From positions 1,166,001 to 1,230,000 of the forward strand of contig NZ_OW150024.1 of assembly GCF_933509905.1 (NCBI RefSeq): a stretch of 64,000 nucleotides of DNA. The letters run 5' to 3'. Below the pieces are notes generated by a model. The model had not been told where the DNA came from, did no database searches, and worked only from the letters and a program-made list of their open reading frames with translations. Shown piece by piece: positions 12,221-19,668 of the stretch; position 1 is the first letter of the stretch; the number at the start of each line of letters is the position of its first letter. Both the position numbers and the translations under genes were made by a program. The stretch is from Trichlorobacter ammonificans. Its GTDB lineage: Bacteria; Desulfobacterota; Desulfuromonadia; Geobacterales; Pseudopelobacteraceae.

Positions 12221-12556
12221 ATGATGATGAAAACGGTAGTAGCAGCACTGATGCTGGCAGTGTCGTTCCCGGCGGCAGCCGTGGCGGAGGCGCAGCTGTT
12301 TGAGCAGCTCGATACGGACAAAAGCGGCACTATCAGCCGCACGGAACTGCTGAAGGGTGACCTGGCGGTGGTGAGCGCCCCGGACGGTACGAAACGGGTG
12401 CAGCGGCGCGATCCGGCCGCCACGGGGCAGAACGTCCTGACCGAGGGGCAGAAACGCCGGTTGTTCGATACCCTCGACCTGGACAAGAACGGGTTCATCA
12501 GCCGCAAGGAATGGCAACGCGCCGCGCCCGGCGGCTTCATACTCTGGAAGTTCTAG
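12221..12556 (+). CDS. Small secreted EF-hand calcium-binding protein
   Basis: 111 residues from the first of three consecutive ATG codons, with GGAAAGGA 6 bases upstream. A signal peptide (LMLAVSFPAAAVAEA) is followed by two EF-hand loops: DTDKSGTISRTE and DLDKNGFISRKE. Both keep Asp, Asp, Ser/Asn, Gly, Ile and the final Glu needed for calcium coordination. The protein is probably periplasmic and binds two Ca2+ ions. It is separated by about 145 bases from the deaminase and by 156 bases from the SpoIIE-type gene, so it is probably transcribed alone. Its partner is unknown. The 12557-12712 gap shows nothing convincing. Confidence 0.8.
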   Translation: MMMKTVVAALMLAVSFPAAAVAEAQLFEQLDTDKSGTISRTELLKGDLAVVSAPDGTKRVQRRDPAATGQNVLTEGQKRRLFDTLDLDKNGFISRKEWQRAAPGGFILWKF

Positions 12557-12712
12557 GAGGCGGAGGAGGTGCTTTGGTTCAGGACGGAGAACGATTCGAA
12601 GAGATCGGCAGTGCCGGCCGGCGCCCCCTGGCCGGCATGACGGCGACGGGATTCCGACGATCCGCTGTCCGGGGCATCGTCACGCTTCACGACAGGCCGG
12701 GGGAGACGAGCG

Positions 12713-14668
12713 GTGCACTGGGCTGATCTGGGCGTCACGGCCCGGCTGATCCTTGCCCTGTCCCTCTGCGGCGGCTTGATCTTCGCCGTGGTGTTCTCCG
12801 TGAATGACCGCTTCACCAGCAGGCTGGTTGAAGAGCAGGTCATGGCCCACTCGCGGGACGTGGTGGCCGCGGCGGTCTACAGCATCGACGACCAGTTGCG
12901 GGCGGTGGCACGGGATCAGGCCACGCTGGCGACCGCCCTTGAGTCGGCCCCCCGGCTGACGACGGCCGACCTGCGCCGCATCCTGCGCTACCACGTTGCC
13001 ACCAACGAAGAGGTGTTCGGCGCCGCCATCGCCTTTGCCCCCGGTTTCTCCCCGAACGGCCGGGAACGTTCGGCCCCCTACTGTTTCAAACGTCTGAACG
13101 GCGAACTGGCCATTATCGACCTGGCGTCCCCTTCCTACAACTACCCGCAACAGCCCTGGTACCGCCTTCCCGCCGAGCGGAAAGCGCCGGTCTGGAGCGA
13201 GCCCTACTTCGACGAAGGGGGCGGCAACGTGGTCATGACCACCTATTCCGTCCCCTTTTACCGGATGCAGGGCGGGGTCCGCCGTTTTGCCGGCATTGCC
13301 ACCTCCGATGTCTCGGTGGACTGGCTCGGCCGTCAGATCGCCTCGCTCAAGCTGAACCGCAACGGCTACGCGGCGCTTTTTTCCCGCAACGGGGTCTACC
13401 TGGCCCATCCGGACCGCTCCCTGGTGATGCGGGAAACCCTTGCCGGCGTCGCCGAAAAGAAGAACAACCCGGTGCTGCGCGAGATCGGTCGGGCCATCAC
13501 CCGTGGCGAGAGCGGCTTTGTCACCGGCAGCAATGTCTTCGACAGGGAAAGCTGGATCTACTACGCGCCGGTGCCGGCCACCGGCTGGTCGCTGGCAGTG
13601 GTGTTCCCGGCGGAGGAGATGCGCAGCGAGGTGACCAGGATCGGCCGGATGATTGCGCTGCTCTGCATTGCCGGCATCGTGGTGCTGGTGTTGGCCATCG
13701 TGCTGGTGGCCCGCAGTGTCAGTCGTCCCCTGGCCGAGATCAGCCTGGCGGTGCAGCGGATCGCCGGCGGCGATCTGGACGGCGACCTGCCGCCGATTCG
13801 CGTCGGCGGGGAGGTGCGGCATCTGGCCGACTCCTTCGGACGGATGCAGCGGGATCTGAAGGAGCATATCCGGCAGTTGACCGAGACCACGGCGGTCAAG
13901 GAGCGGATGGCCGGCGAGCTGTCCGTTGCCCATGACCTGCAGATGGCGATCCTGCCCCATGAGCTGCCGGAGCTTCCGGGCCTGGAGATCGCCGGCTGCT
14001 GCGTGCCGGCACGGGAGGTGGGGGGGGATTTCTACGACGCCCGCTTGCTGGCCGACGGCCGCCTCTTCTTCGTGATCGGCGACGTTTCCGGCAAGGGGGT
14101 TCCCGCCGCCCTCTACATGGCCATGGCGGTCACCCTGGCCCGGGCCGGAGCCGGTGACGACTGCGATCCGGCCGAACTGCTGGGTCGAATCAATCGTGAA
14201 CTGTGCCGGGGCAATGACAGCTGCATGTTCGCCACCATCCTCTGCGGTATCATTGATCCGAACAGCGGCATGGTGCGACTGGCCAACGCCGGCCACACGC
14301 CGCCGGCAATCAGGCGTGCGGACGGGACGTGCGTTTTTCAGCGCCTCAGCCCCGGGCTGGTTGCCGGATATCTGGAGGATTTCACGTATGTCGAGGAGCA
14401 GGTGACGCTGATCGCCGGTGATACCCTGATTCTCTATACGGATGGGGTCACCGAGGCGATGAGCGGGGCAGGGGAGCTGTTCGGGGAAGCACGGCTGCTG
14501 GCCGCGCTTTCCGGCGGAACCGGCGGTGCGGGCGAGCTCCTTCGCAAGGTTGAGGAAGCCGTTGCCGCCTTTGCGGACGCCGCCAGCCAGTCCGACGACC
14601 TGACCATGCTGGCCCTGTTCCGCCGGGACGGCACGGGGAAATCAGGAGGAGCATGTACGTCTTTCTGA
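12713..14668 (+). CDS. Membrane sensor phosphatase: dCache, HAMP, SpoIIE-type PP2C
   Basis: 651 residues from a GTG with GGGGAG about 8 bases upstream. One membrane segment at about 10-30, an extracytoplasmic region to about 310 with Cache features (APGFSPNGRE, PWYRLP, YYAPVPATGWSLAVV), a second membrane segment at about 315-335, HAMP, then a PP2C phosphatase. The phosphatase metal Asp residues are present in GGDFYD, GDVSGKG, YTDGVTEA and QSDDLTM, so it should be active. Such enzymes normally dephosphorylate a STAS-domain anti-sigma antagonist, which would free a sigma factor or other output. No STAS gene lies in the cluster. It overlaps the MFS gene by 16 bases and heads the seven-gene run ending at 23812. 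Confidence 0.92.
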   Translation: MHWADLGVTARLILALSLCGGLIFAVVFSVNDRFTSRLVEEQVMAHSRDVVAAAVYSIDDQLRAVARDQATLATALESAPRLTTADLRRILRYHVATNEEVFGAAIAFAPGFSPNGRERSAPYCFKRLNGELAIIDLASPSYNYPQQPWYRLPAERKAPVWSEPYFDEGGGNVVMTTYSVPFYRMQGGVRRFAGIATSDVSVDWLGRQIASLKLNRNGYAALFSRNGVYLAHPDRSLVMRETLAGVAEKKNNPVLREIGRAITRGESGFVTGSNVFDRESWIYYAPVPATGWSLAVVFPAEEMRSEVTRIGRMIALLCIAGIVVLVLAIVLVARSVSRPLAEISLAVQRIAGGDLDGDLPPIRVGGEVRHLADSFGRMQRDLKEHIRQLTETTAVKERMAGELSVAHDLQMAILPHELPELPGLEIAGCCVPAREVGGDFYDARLLADGRLFFVIGDVSGKGVPAALYMAMAVTLARAGAGDDCDPAELLGRINRELCRGNDSCMFATILCGIIDPNSGMVRLANAGHTPPAIRRADGTCVFQRLSPGLVAGYLEDFTYVEEQVTLIAGDTLILYTDGVTEAMSGAGELFGEARLLAALSGGTGGAGELLRKVEEAVAAFADAASQSDDLTMLALFRRDGTGKSGGACTSF

Positions 14669-15852
14669 GGGATAATCGCAATTTCAGAAATTTCTGGCTG
14701 GGTCAGGTGGCCTCGCAGATCGGCGACCGGGTGCATACCCTGGCGGTGATCTGGCTGGTCTACACCTGGACCCGCTCCGGCACCGCCCTGGGACTGGTGC
14801 TGATCGCCGCCACCCTGCCGTCCGTGCTGGTCTCCCCCTGGGCCGGCTACCTTGCCGACCGTTTTGACCGCAGAAAAATCGCCATTGCCGCCGACCTGAT
14901 CCGCTGCCTGCTGGTGCTGGCCCTGGCCCTGCTGGCCTCCACCGGCACGCTGGAGATGACCGGCCTCGTCATCATGACGGCGCTGATCTCCCTGGCTTCC
15001 GCCTTTTTCAACCCCGCCACCCTGGCCATGCTCCCTGCGATCGTTCCGGCCGCGGACCTGGCGCGGGCCAACGCCATAACCCAGCTCTCCGCCAATGCCA
15101 GCGGTGCCCTGGGCTTTCTGGCCGGCAGCGGCCTGATCGCCCTGATCGGCGTGCCGGCCGCCTTCCTGTGCAACGGCGTCTCCTTCGTCGTCTCCGCCCT
15201 GCTGCTGGCCTCCATCGCCTATGCGCAGGCCGGCGGCGCCGGACACCCCTCCTTTCTCGTCAACCTGCGCGAGGGCTGGACCGTGGTGCGGGGCATTCCC
15301 GTGGTTGCCCGGTTGCTGGCCCCGCTGGTGGTGATCAACTTCCTCTTCTCCTCCCTGTCGGTGCTGATTCCGGTGTTCGGCGAAGGGGTGTTCCGGTCCG
15401 GTTCCGCCGGGGTCGGGCTGCTCCTGGCCGCCTTTACCTGCGGCATGTTCCTGGCGGCACTGGCGCTCAGCAGCTGGCATCCCGCGGCGTCGCTGTCCCG
15501 TCTGATGACCGCAAGCCTGCTGCTGGTGGGGGGAAGCTTTCTGCTGATGGGGCTGTTCGCCGCCATGCCGCTTTTCCTCGGCGCGCTGGCGCTGACCGGT
15601 TTTGCCCTGAACGGAGTGAACATCTGCCTGATCACCCTGTTCCAGCGGATGGTGCCGGGCGAGGTGCGGGGCAAGTTCTTCAGCCTGCTTACGGCGGTCT
15701 CCCTTTCGGCGCAGCCGATCTCCTTCGGCCTGACCGGCTGGCTGTCCGACCTGGTCAGCCCGGCGGTCATCCTGTCGGCCTGCGGCCTGGCCCTGCTGGT
15801 GTGTGCCGCGTTTGTTGCCCGGATCGGTGAGCTTCGTGACCAGTACGTGTGA
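14653..15852 (+). CDS. MFS transporter (MFS_3/EntS-like exporter)
   Basis: 399 residues with about 12 hydrophobic segments. The start FRNFWLGQVASQIGDRV and the loop motif GYLADRFDRRKI (MFS motif A between segments 2 and 3) are typical of the enterobactin-exporter-like MFS branch, which contains drug and siderophore exporters. It overlaps the preceding phosphatase by 16 bases and is followed after 8 bases by the first PaaK-like gene, so co-expression is likely. In context it could export the product of the adenylating and reducing enzymes encoded downstream. The substrate is inferred from context only. Confidence 0.85.
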   Translation: MYVFLRDNRNFRNFWLGQVASQIGDRVHTLAVIWLVYTWTRSGTALGLVLIAATLPSVLVSPWAGYLADRFDRRKIAIAADLIRCLLVLALALLASTGTLEMTGLVIMTALISLASAFFNPATLAMLPAIVPAADLARANAITQLSANASGALGFLAGSGLIALIGVPAAFLCNGVSFVVSALLLASIAYAQAGGAGHPSFLVNLREGWTVVRGIPVVARLLAPLVVINFLFSSLSVLIPVFGEGVFRSGSAGVGLLLAAFTCGMFLAALALSSWHPAASLSRLMTASLLLVGGSFLLMGLFAAMPLFLGALALTGFALNGVNICLITLFQRMVPGEVRGKFFSLLTAVSLSAQPISFGLTGWLSDLVSPAVILSACGLALLVCAAFVARIGELRDQYV

Positions 15853-15860
15853 GGTGTGCC

Positions 15861-17225
15861 ATGCATGATATGACCAGCTTTGCCCTGCAGGTGTCCGGGC
15901 GTGTCCCCGGCTACCGCAGCTTCCTGGCGGCGCAGGGGGCTTCCGCCGACCTGCCGTTCGAGCAGCTGCCGCTCACCACCAAGCAGAACTATCTGCTGGA
16001 CTACCCCATCGAGGAGCTCTGCTGGGACGGTTCCATCGGCGACTGCCATCTGATCGGCGCCAGTTCCGGTTTCAGCAAGTCCGGCTCGGTGTTCTGGCCC
16101 AAGCGGCCGGAGGACGAAAACCGCTACCTGGAGTCGCTGGAGGGGATGCTGGTGCAGCACTACGGCATCGACCGGGAGCGGACCCTGATCCTCTGCTGCA
16201 TGGCCCTGGGTACCTGGTTCGGCGGCATGGCGGTCACCGCGGCCTTACGGGTCATTGCGGCATCCGGCCGGCTGCCGATCACGGTCTGCACGCCGGGGCT
16301 GAACCTGGCAGAGGCGGTGGAGATCTATGCCCGGTTTTATCCCAATTTCAGCAAAATCCTCTGGATCACCAACCCTTCCAACATCGGCCTGATCACGGCG
16401 CTTCTGGCAAAGCGCGGCGTTACGCCGCCGCCGGGCAGTTGCAGCTTTCCGGTGCTGGGGGAGTACTTCAGCGAGGCCTGCCGGGAGACGGTTGCCCGGC
16501 GTTACGGCCACGATCCCGCTGCGCCGTTCGTGCTCTGGACCGGCTACGGCTCGGCGGATACCGGCGATATCGCCGTGGAGACCGCCCCTGCCATCCGGCT
16601 GCGCAAGTTCTTCCACCACCGGCCGGACCTGGGACGGGAGCTGTTCGCCACCGAGGACACGCCGATGCTGCTGGAGGTATCCCCCAAGGTGCATCTTGAA
16701 CTGGTGGACGGCATGATCGTGGTCACCAAGGATCAACTGGTGCCGCTGGTCCGGTACAATACCGGCGATCTGGGAGGGCTGCTGGCAAAAGCCGACCTCG
16801 CCCGGCTGGATGGCCTGCCCGGCGAACTGCTGCACGAGCTGCCGGAGCAGGTGCTCTTCGTGCGGGGCAGGGCCGCCAATGCCGTGATCTTCTACGGCAC
16901 CAACCTGGACGTGCAGGAGATCAACCGCTTTTTCCTCGACCAGCCCCGCGACATGGCCTACTCCGGCCTGTTCACGGTGAAGATGGTGGAGGAGGAGGGC
17001 GTTGCCTGCTTCGACTTCACGGTGCTCGTGGAAGGGGAAGCCAGCGACGACCTTGCCCGACGGTACCGGGAAGCCTTGCTGGGCTATCTGATCGGCAGAA
17101 GTCGCGAGTTCGAGACCAAGTACGCCAGTCTGACCCGTTCCACGGGATGTGAGCTGATCCGGCTGCGGGTACAGGAGCTGGAGGGCGACAAGGGCGCCGT
17201 CAAGCACCGCTATATCCTGGACTGA
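15861..17225 (+). CDS. PaaK-like adenylate-forming protein with altered P-loop
   Basis: 454 residues from ATG 15861 (GAGGTG upstream; a GTG at 15849 overlaps the MFS stop). The fold resembles phenylacetate-CoA ligase-type adenylating enzymes: PLTTKQNYLLDYP near the N-terminus, an ASSGFSKSG segment where the AMP-binding loop should be, LVRYNTGDLGG near residue 300, and a C-terminal basic ending KGAVKHRYILD. The usual SSGTTGKP loop is changed and the zinc-type CxxC/CPCG motifs of its cluster paralogues are absent. It may be active with an unusual acid, or act as a non-catalytic partner. It is the third gene of the run. Confidence 0.75.
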   Translation: MHDMTSFALQVSGRVPGYRSFLAAQGASADLPFEQLPLTTKQNYLLDYPIEELCWDGSIGDCHLIGASSGFSKSGSVFWPKRPEDENRYLESLEGMLVQHYGIDRERTLILCCMALGTWFGGMAVTAALRVIAASGRLPITVCTPGLNLAEAVEIYARFYPNFSKILWITNPSNIGLITALLAKRGVTPPPGSCSFPVLGEYFSEACRETVARRYGHDPAAPFVLWTGYGSADTGDIAVETAPAIRLRKFFHHRPDLGRELFATEDTPMLLEVSPKVHLELVDGMIVVTKDQLVPLVRYNTGDLGGLLAKADLARLDGLPGELLHELPEQVLFVRGRAANAVIFYGTNLDVQEINRFFLDQPRDMAYSGLFTVKMVEEEGVACFDFTVLVEGEASDDLARRYREALLGYLIGRSREFETKYASLTRSTGCELIRLRVQELEGDKGAVKHRYILD

Positions 17226-17243
17226 TCACAGGGAGGAACAGGG

Positions 17244-18527
17244 ATGGAACATCTCACGGAAGAGCTGCAGTGCGCCAGGGGGGCCGAGATCGTGCGGGAG
17301 TCGCTCGCCTCCCGCTTCTATGGAGAGAAATACGCCGGCTGCCCGGTTCCCGGCAGTCGTGAGGCGTGGCAGCAACTGCCGCTCCTGACCCGTGCGGAGA
17401 TTTACGAGCGCTCCTACCCCCATTCCACCGACATGCTGACCCGTCCGCTGGAGGATGCCATCATCATCTCCACCGGCGGCTCCAGCGGCATTGCCCGCTA
17501 CACCACCTACACCCATGCCGAATGGGACGCTTTCGTCACCTGCCAGGCCGCTGCCATGCGCATCCTGGGGATCACCCGCCAGGACCGGGTGGCCAACCTG
17601 TTCATTGCCGGCCATTTCTGGCCCTCCTTCCTGGGGCTGCACGACTGCATCAAGAAACTGGGGGCCGTGCACCTGCCGATCTCGGCCAACATCCCGATGG
17701 AAGAGGTGGTGAAACTCTGCCGTACCTTTGAGCCCACGGTAATGGTCTCCCTGCCCACCCTGTTCGTCTTCATGGCCGACATGGCCAAGCGCGACGGCTT
17801 CAGCTTCCCCGGCCTGCGTATGATCAACTACGCCGGCGAGCATTTAAGCGCCGCTGCCGAGGCCCATGTGGCCGCAGCCCTGGGGGTCTCCCACATCAAG
17901 GCCGGGGCCTACACCAGCGCCGATGTCGGCATCATGGGCTACCAGTGCGACCACTGCGGGCCTGGAACCTACCATGTTCCCACTGCCTTCCAGTTCGTGG
18001 AACTGGTCAACTTCGAGGAGAACCGTGCTGCCCGCATTGGCGAGATGGGTGAGGTGGTGGTCACCAACCTAAGCCGGGTCTCCACGCCGATCATCCGCTA
18101 CCGGGTGGGGGATCTGGCTGCCTGGACCGGCAGCCCCTGTCCCTGCGGCGATCCCAACCCGTGTCTTAAGCTGGGGGGACGGGCCGGACAGGACTTCAAG
18201 CTGGGGGGCGGCTTCATTTCGCTCGACCTGTTCGAGAACGCCATTGCCGCCCATCCGGACTGTTTCAGCCTCAACTTCCAGCTTGAGATCGAAGATGTGG
18301 CAAGCCAGTTCACCGTGGTGCTGCGGATCGAAGCGCCGTCGCAACCGGACCGGGCAACGCTGGCTGCGCTGGAGCGGGACCTGTTTGAAGCGGTGCCGGA
18401 GCTTAAGATTTCAACGGAAAAAGGGTACCTGAAGTCCTTTGTCATTGAGGCGGTCGAACTGGGTTCGCTGCCGCGCAGCCCGATCACCGGTAAGGTGGCG
18501 CGGCTGGTGGATCGGCGGGTGCTCTAG
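17244..18527 (+). CDS. PaaK-like adenylate-forming ligase with zinc-type cysteines
   Basis: 427 residues; the start is supported by GGGAGG 9 bases upstream. AMP-binding loop IISTGGSSGIARY near residue 75, GYQCDHCGPG near residue 235, IIRYRVGDLAAW near residue 285, then SPCPCGDPNPC and a catalytic-type Lys in SPITGKVARLV near the C-terminus. The two cysteine clusters look like the structural zinc site found in many PaaK-family enzymes. The reaction would be ATP-dependent activation of a carboxylic acid to an acyl-adenylate, then possibly a thioester. The protein aligns well by eye with the C-terminal half of the LuxC fusion two genes downstream, suggesting paralogy. LuxE follows after 6 bases. 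Confidence 0.8.
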   Translation: MEHLTEELQCARGAEIVRESLASRFYGEKYAGCPVPGSREAWQQLPLLTRAEIYERSYPHSTDMLTRPLEDAIIISTGGSSGIARYTTYTHAEWDAFVTCQAAAMRILGITRQDRVANLFIAGHFWPSFLGLHDCIKKLGAVHLPISANIPMEEVVKLCRTFEPTVMVSLPTLFVFMADMAKRDGFSFPGLRMINYAGEHLSAAAEAHVAAALGVSHIKAGAYTSADVGIMGYQCDHCGPGTYHVPTAFQFVELVNFEENRAARIGEMGEVVVTNLSRVSTPIIRYRVGDLAAWTGSPCPCGDPNPCLKLGGRAGQDFKLGGGFISLDLFENAIAAHPDCFSLNFQLEIEDVASQFTVVLRIEAPSQPDRATLAALERDLFEAVPELKISTEKGYLKSFVIEAVELGSLPRSPITGKVARLVDRRVL

Positions 18528-18533
18528 GAGGAG

Positions 18534-19655
18534 ATGATGATTGAAGAGGCAACCAACCGGCTTTATCAGCGTGAACAGGCCTTTGACCAGTCGACGGAAG
18601 GCCGGGAGCTGTTCACGCTATCCATGCGGGAGATGGTCGCGTTCCATATCGAACATTCCCCGGTCTACCGGGGTATCTGCGGGCAGTACGGCTTTACGCC
18701 GGAACAGATCCGCACGCATGACGATCTGATCAGCATTCCCCACATCTTCGTCACCGCCTTCAAGCAGCACCGGCTGCTCTCCCTGCCGGAAGAGGAGATC
18801 GCCATGACCTTCACCTCCTCCGGCACCCAGGGGCAGAAAAGCCAGATCAACCTGGACCGGCTCTCCTTCGAGCGCCAGGCCGGTATGCGCAGCCTGCTGG
18901 TGCGCTCCCTGGGGCTGACGGACGAACGGCCGGTCAATTACCTGGTCTTCTCCTATGCCCCGGATATCGCCGATAACCGGGGAGCGGCCCATACCTTCAA
19001 CGTTTACACCTCCTTTGCCCCGGCGGCGGAGAAATATTTCGCGCTGCAGCAGGGGGCAGGGGGAGAGCCGGCCTTTGATCTGGAGCAGGCCATCGCCACC
19101 CTGGCCCGCTTTGCCGAAAGCGGGTTACCGTTGCGGGTGGTGGGCTTTCTGGCTTTCAGCTTCGTCACCCTGCTGGAAATGCAGCGGCGGGGCATGCGCC
19201 TGCAGTTTCCGGCGGAAAGCCTGCTGATCACCGGCGGCGGCTGGAAGTCCCATACCGGCGCGACGGTCAGCTTTGAGCAGTACGCGGAGCTGGTTCACGA
19301 GCTGCTGGGGATCAGGCCGGAGCGGATCAGGGATTTTTACGGCATGGTGGAGCACGGGGTTCCCTACATGAGCTGCGGCCAGCGGCACTACCACGTGCCG
19401 GTCTTTGCCAACGTGGCGGCCCTGGACCCCGGCACGCTGCGGGTCTGTCCCCCGGGGGAGACCGGGCTGCTCAAGCTGCAGACCAGCTACATCAGGAGCG
19501 CACCGGCCATATCGGTGCTTTCCACCGACCTGGGAACCATCGGCCGCGACTGCCCCTGCGGCATTCCGGGGGAGTTTATCAAGCTTCAAGGGCGGGCCGG
19601 AGTGACCAAGCATGCGGGCTGTGCCATTTCGGCTTCGCAACTGATCAAGCTGTGA
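18534..19655 (+). CDS. LuxE-family acyl-protein synthetase
   Basis: 373 residues, the normal LuxE length. LuxE activates a fatty acid with ATP and passes it through an enzyme thioester to the LuxC reductase. The ATP-binding loop is TFTSSGTQGQKSQINLD near residues 90-105, IPHIFVTAFKQH lies before it, and DFYGMVEHGVPY near residue 265 matches the LuxE family. A late CPCG (RDCPCGIPGEF) is present. The start codon sits at AGGAGGAG; the second ATG (18537) gives better spacing. LuxC follows 13 bases downstream, the expected reductase partner, but no luciferase (luxAB) or LuxD transferase genes are in the window. Confidence 0.87.
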   Translation: MMIEEATNRLYQREQAFDQSTEGRELFTLSMREMVAFHIEHSPVYRGICGQYGFTPEQIRTHDDLISIPHIFVTAFKQHRLLSLPEEEIAMTFTSSGTQGQKSQINLDRLSFERQAGMRSLLVRSLGLTDERPVNYLVFSYAPDIADNRGAAHTFNVYTSFAPAAEKYFALQQGAGGEPAFDLEQAIATLARFAESGLPLRVVGFLAFSFVTLLEMQRRGMRLQFPAESLLITGGGWKSHTGATVSFEQYAELVHELLGIRPERIRDFYGMVEHGVPYMSCGQRHYHVPVFANVAALDPGTLRVCPPGETGLLKLQTSYIRSAPAISVLSTDLGTIGRDCPCGIPGEFIKLQGRAGVTKHAGCAISASQLIKL

Positions 19656-19668
19656 CAGGAGAAGGAAT

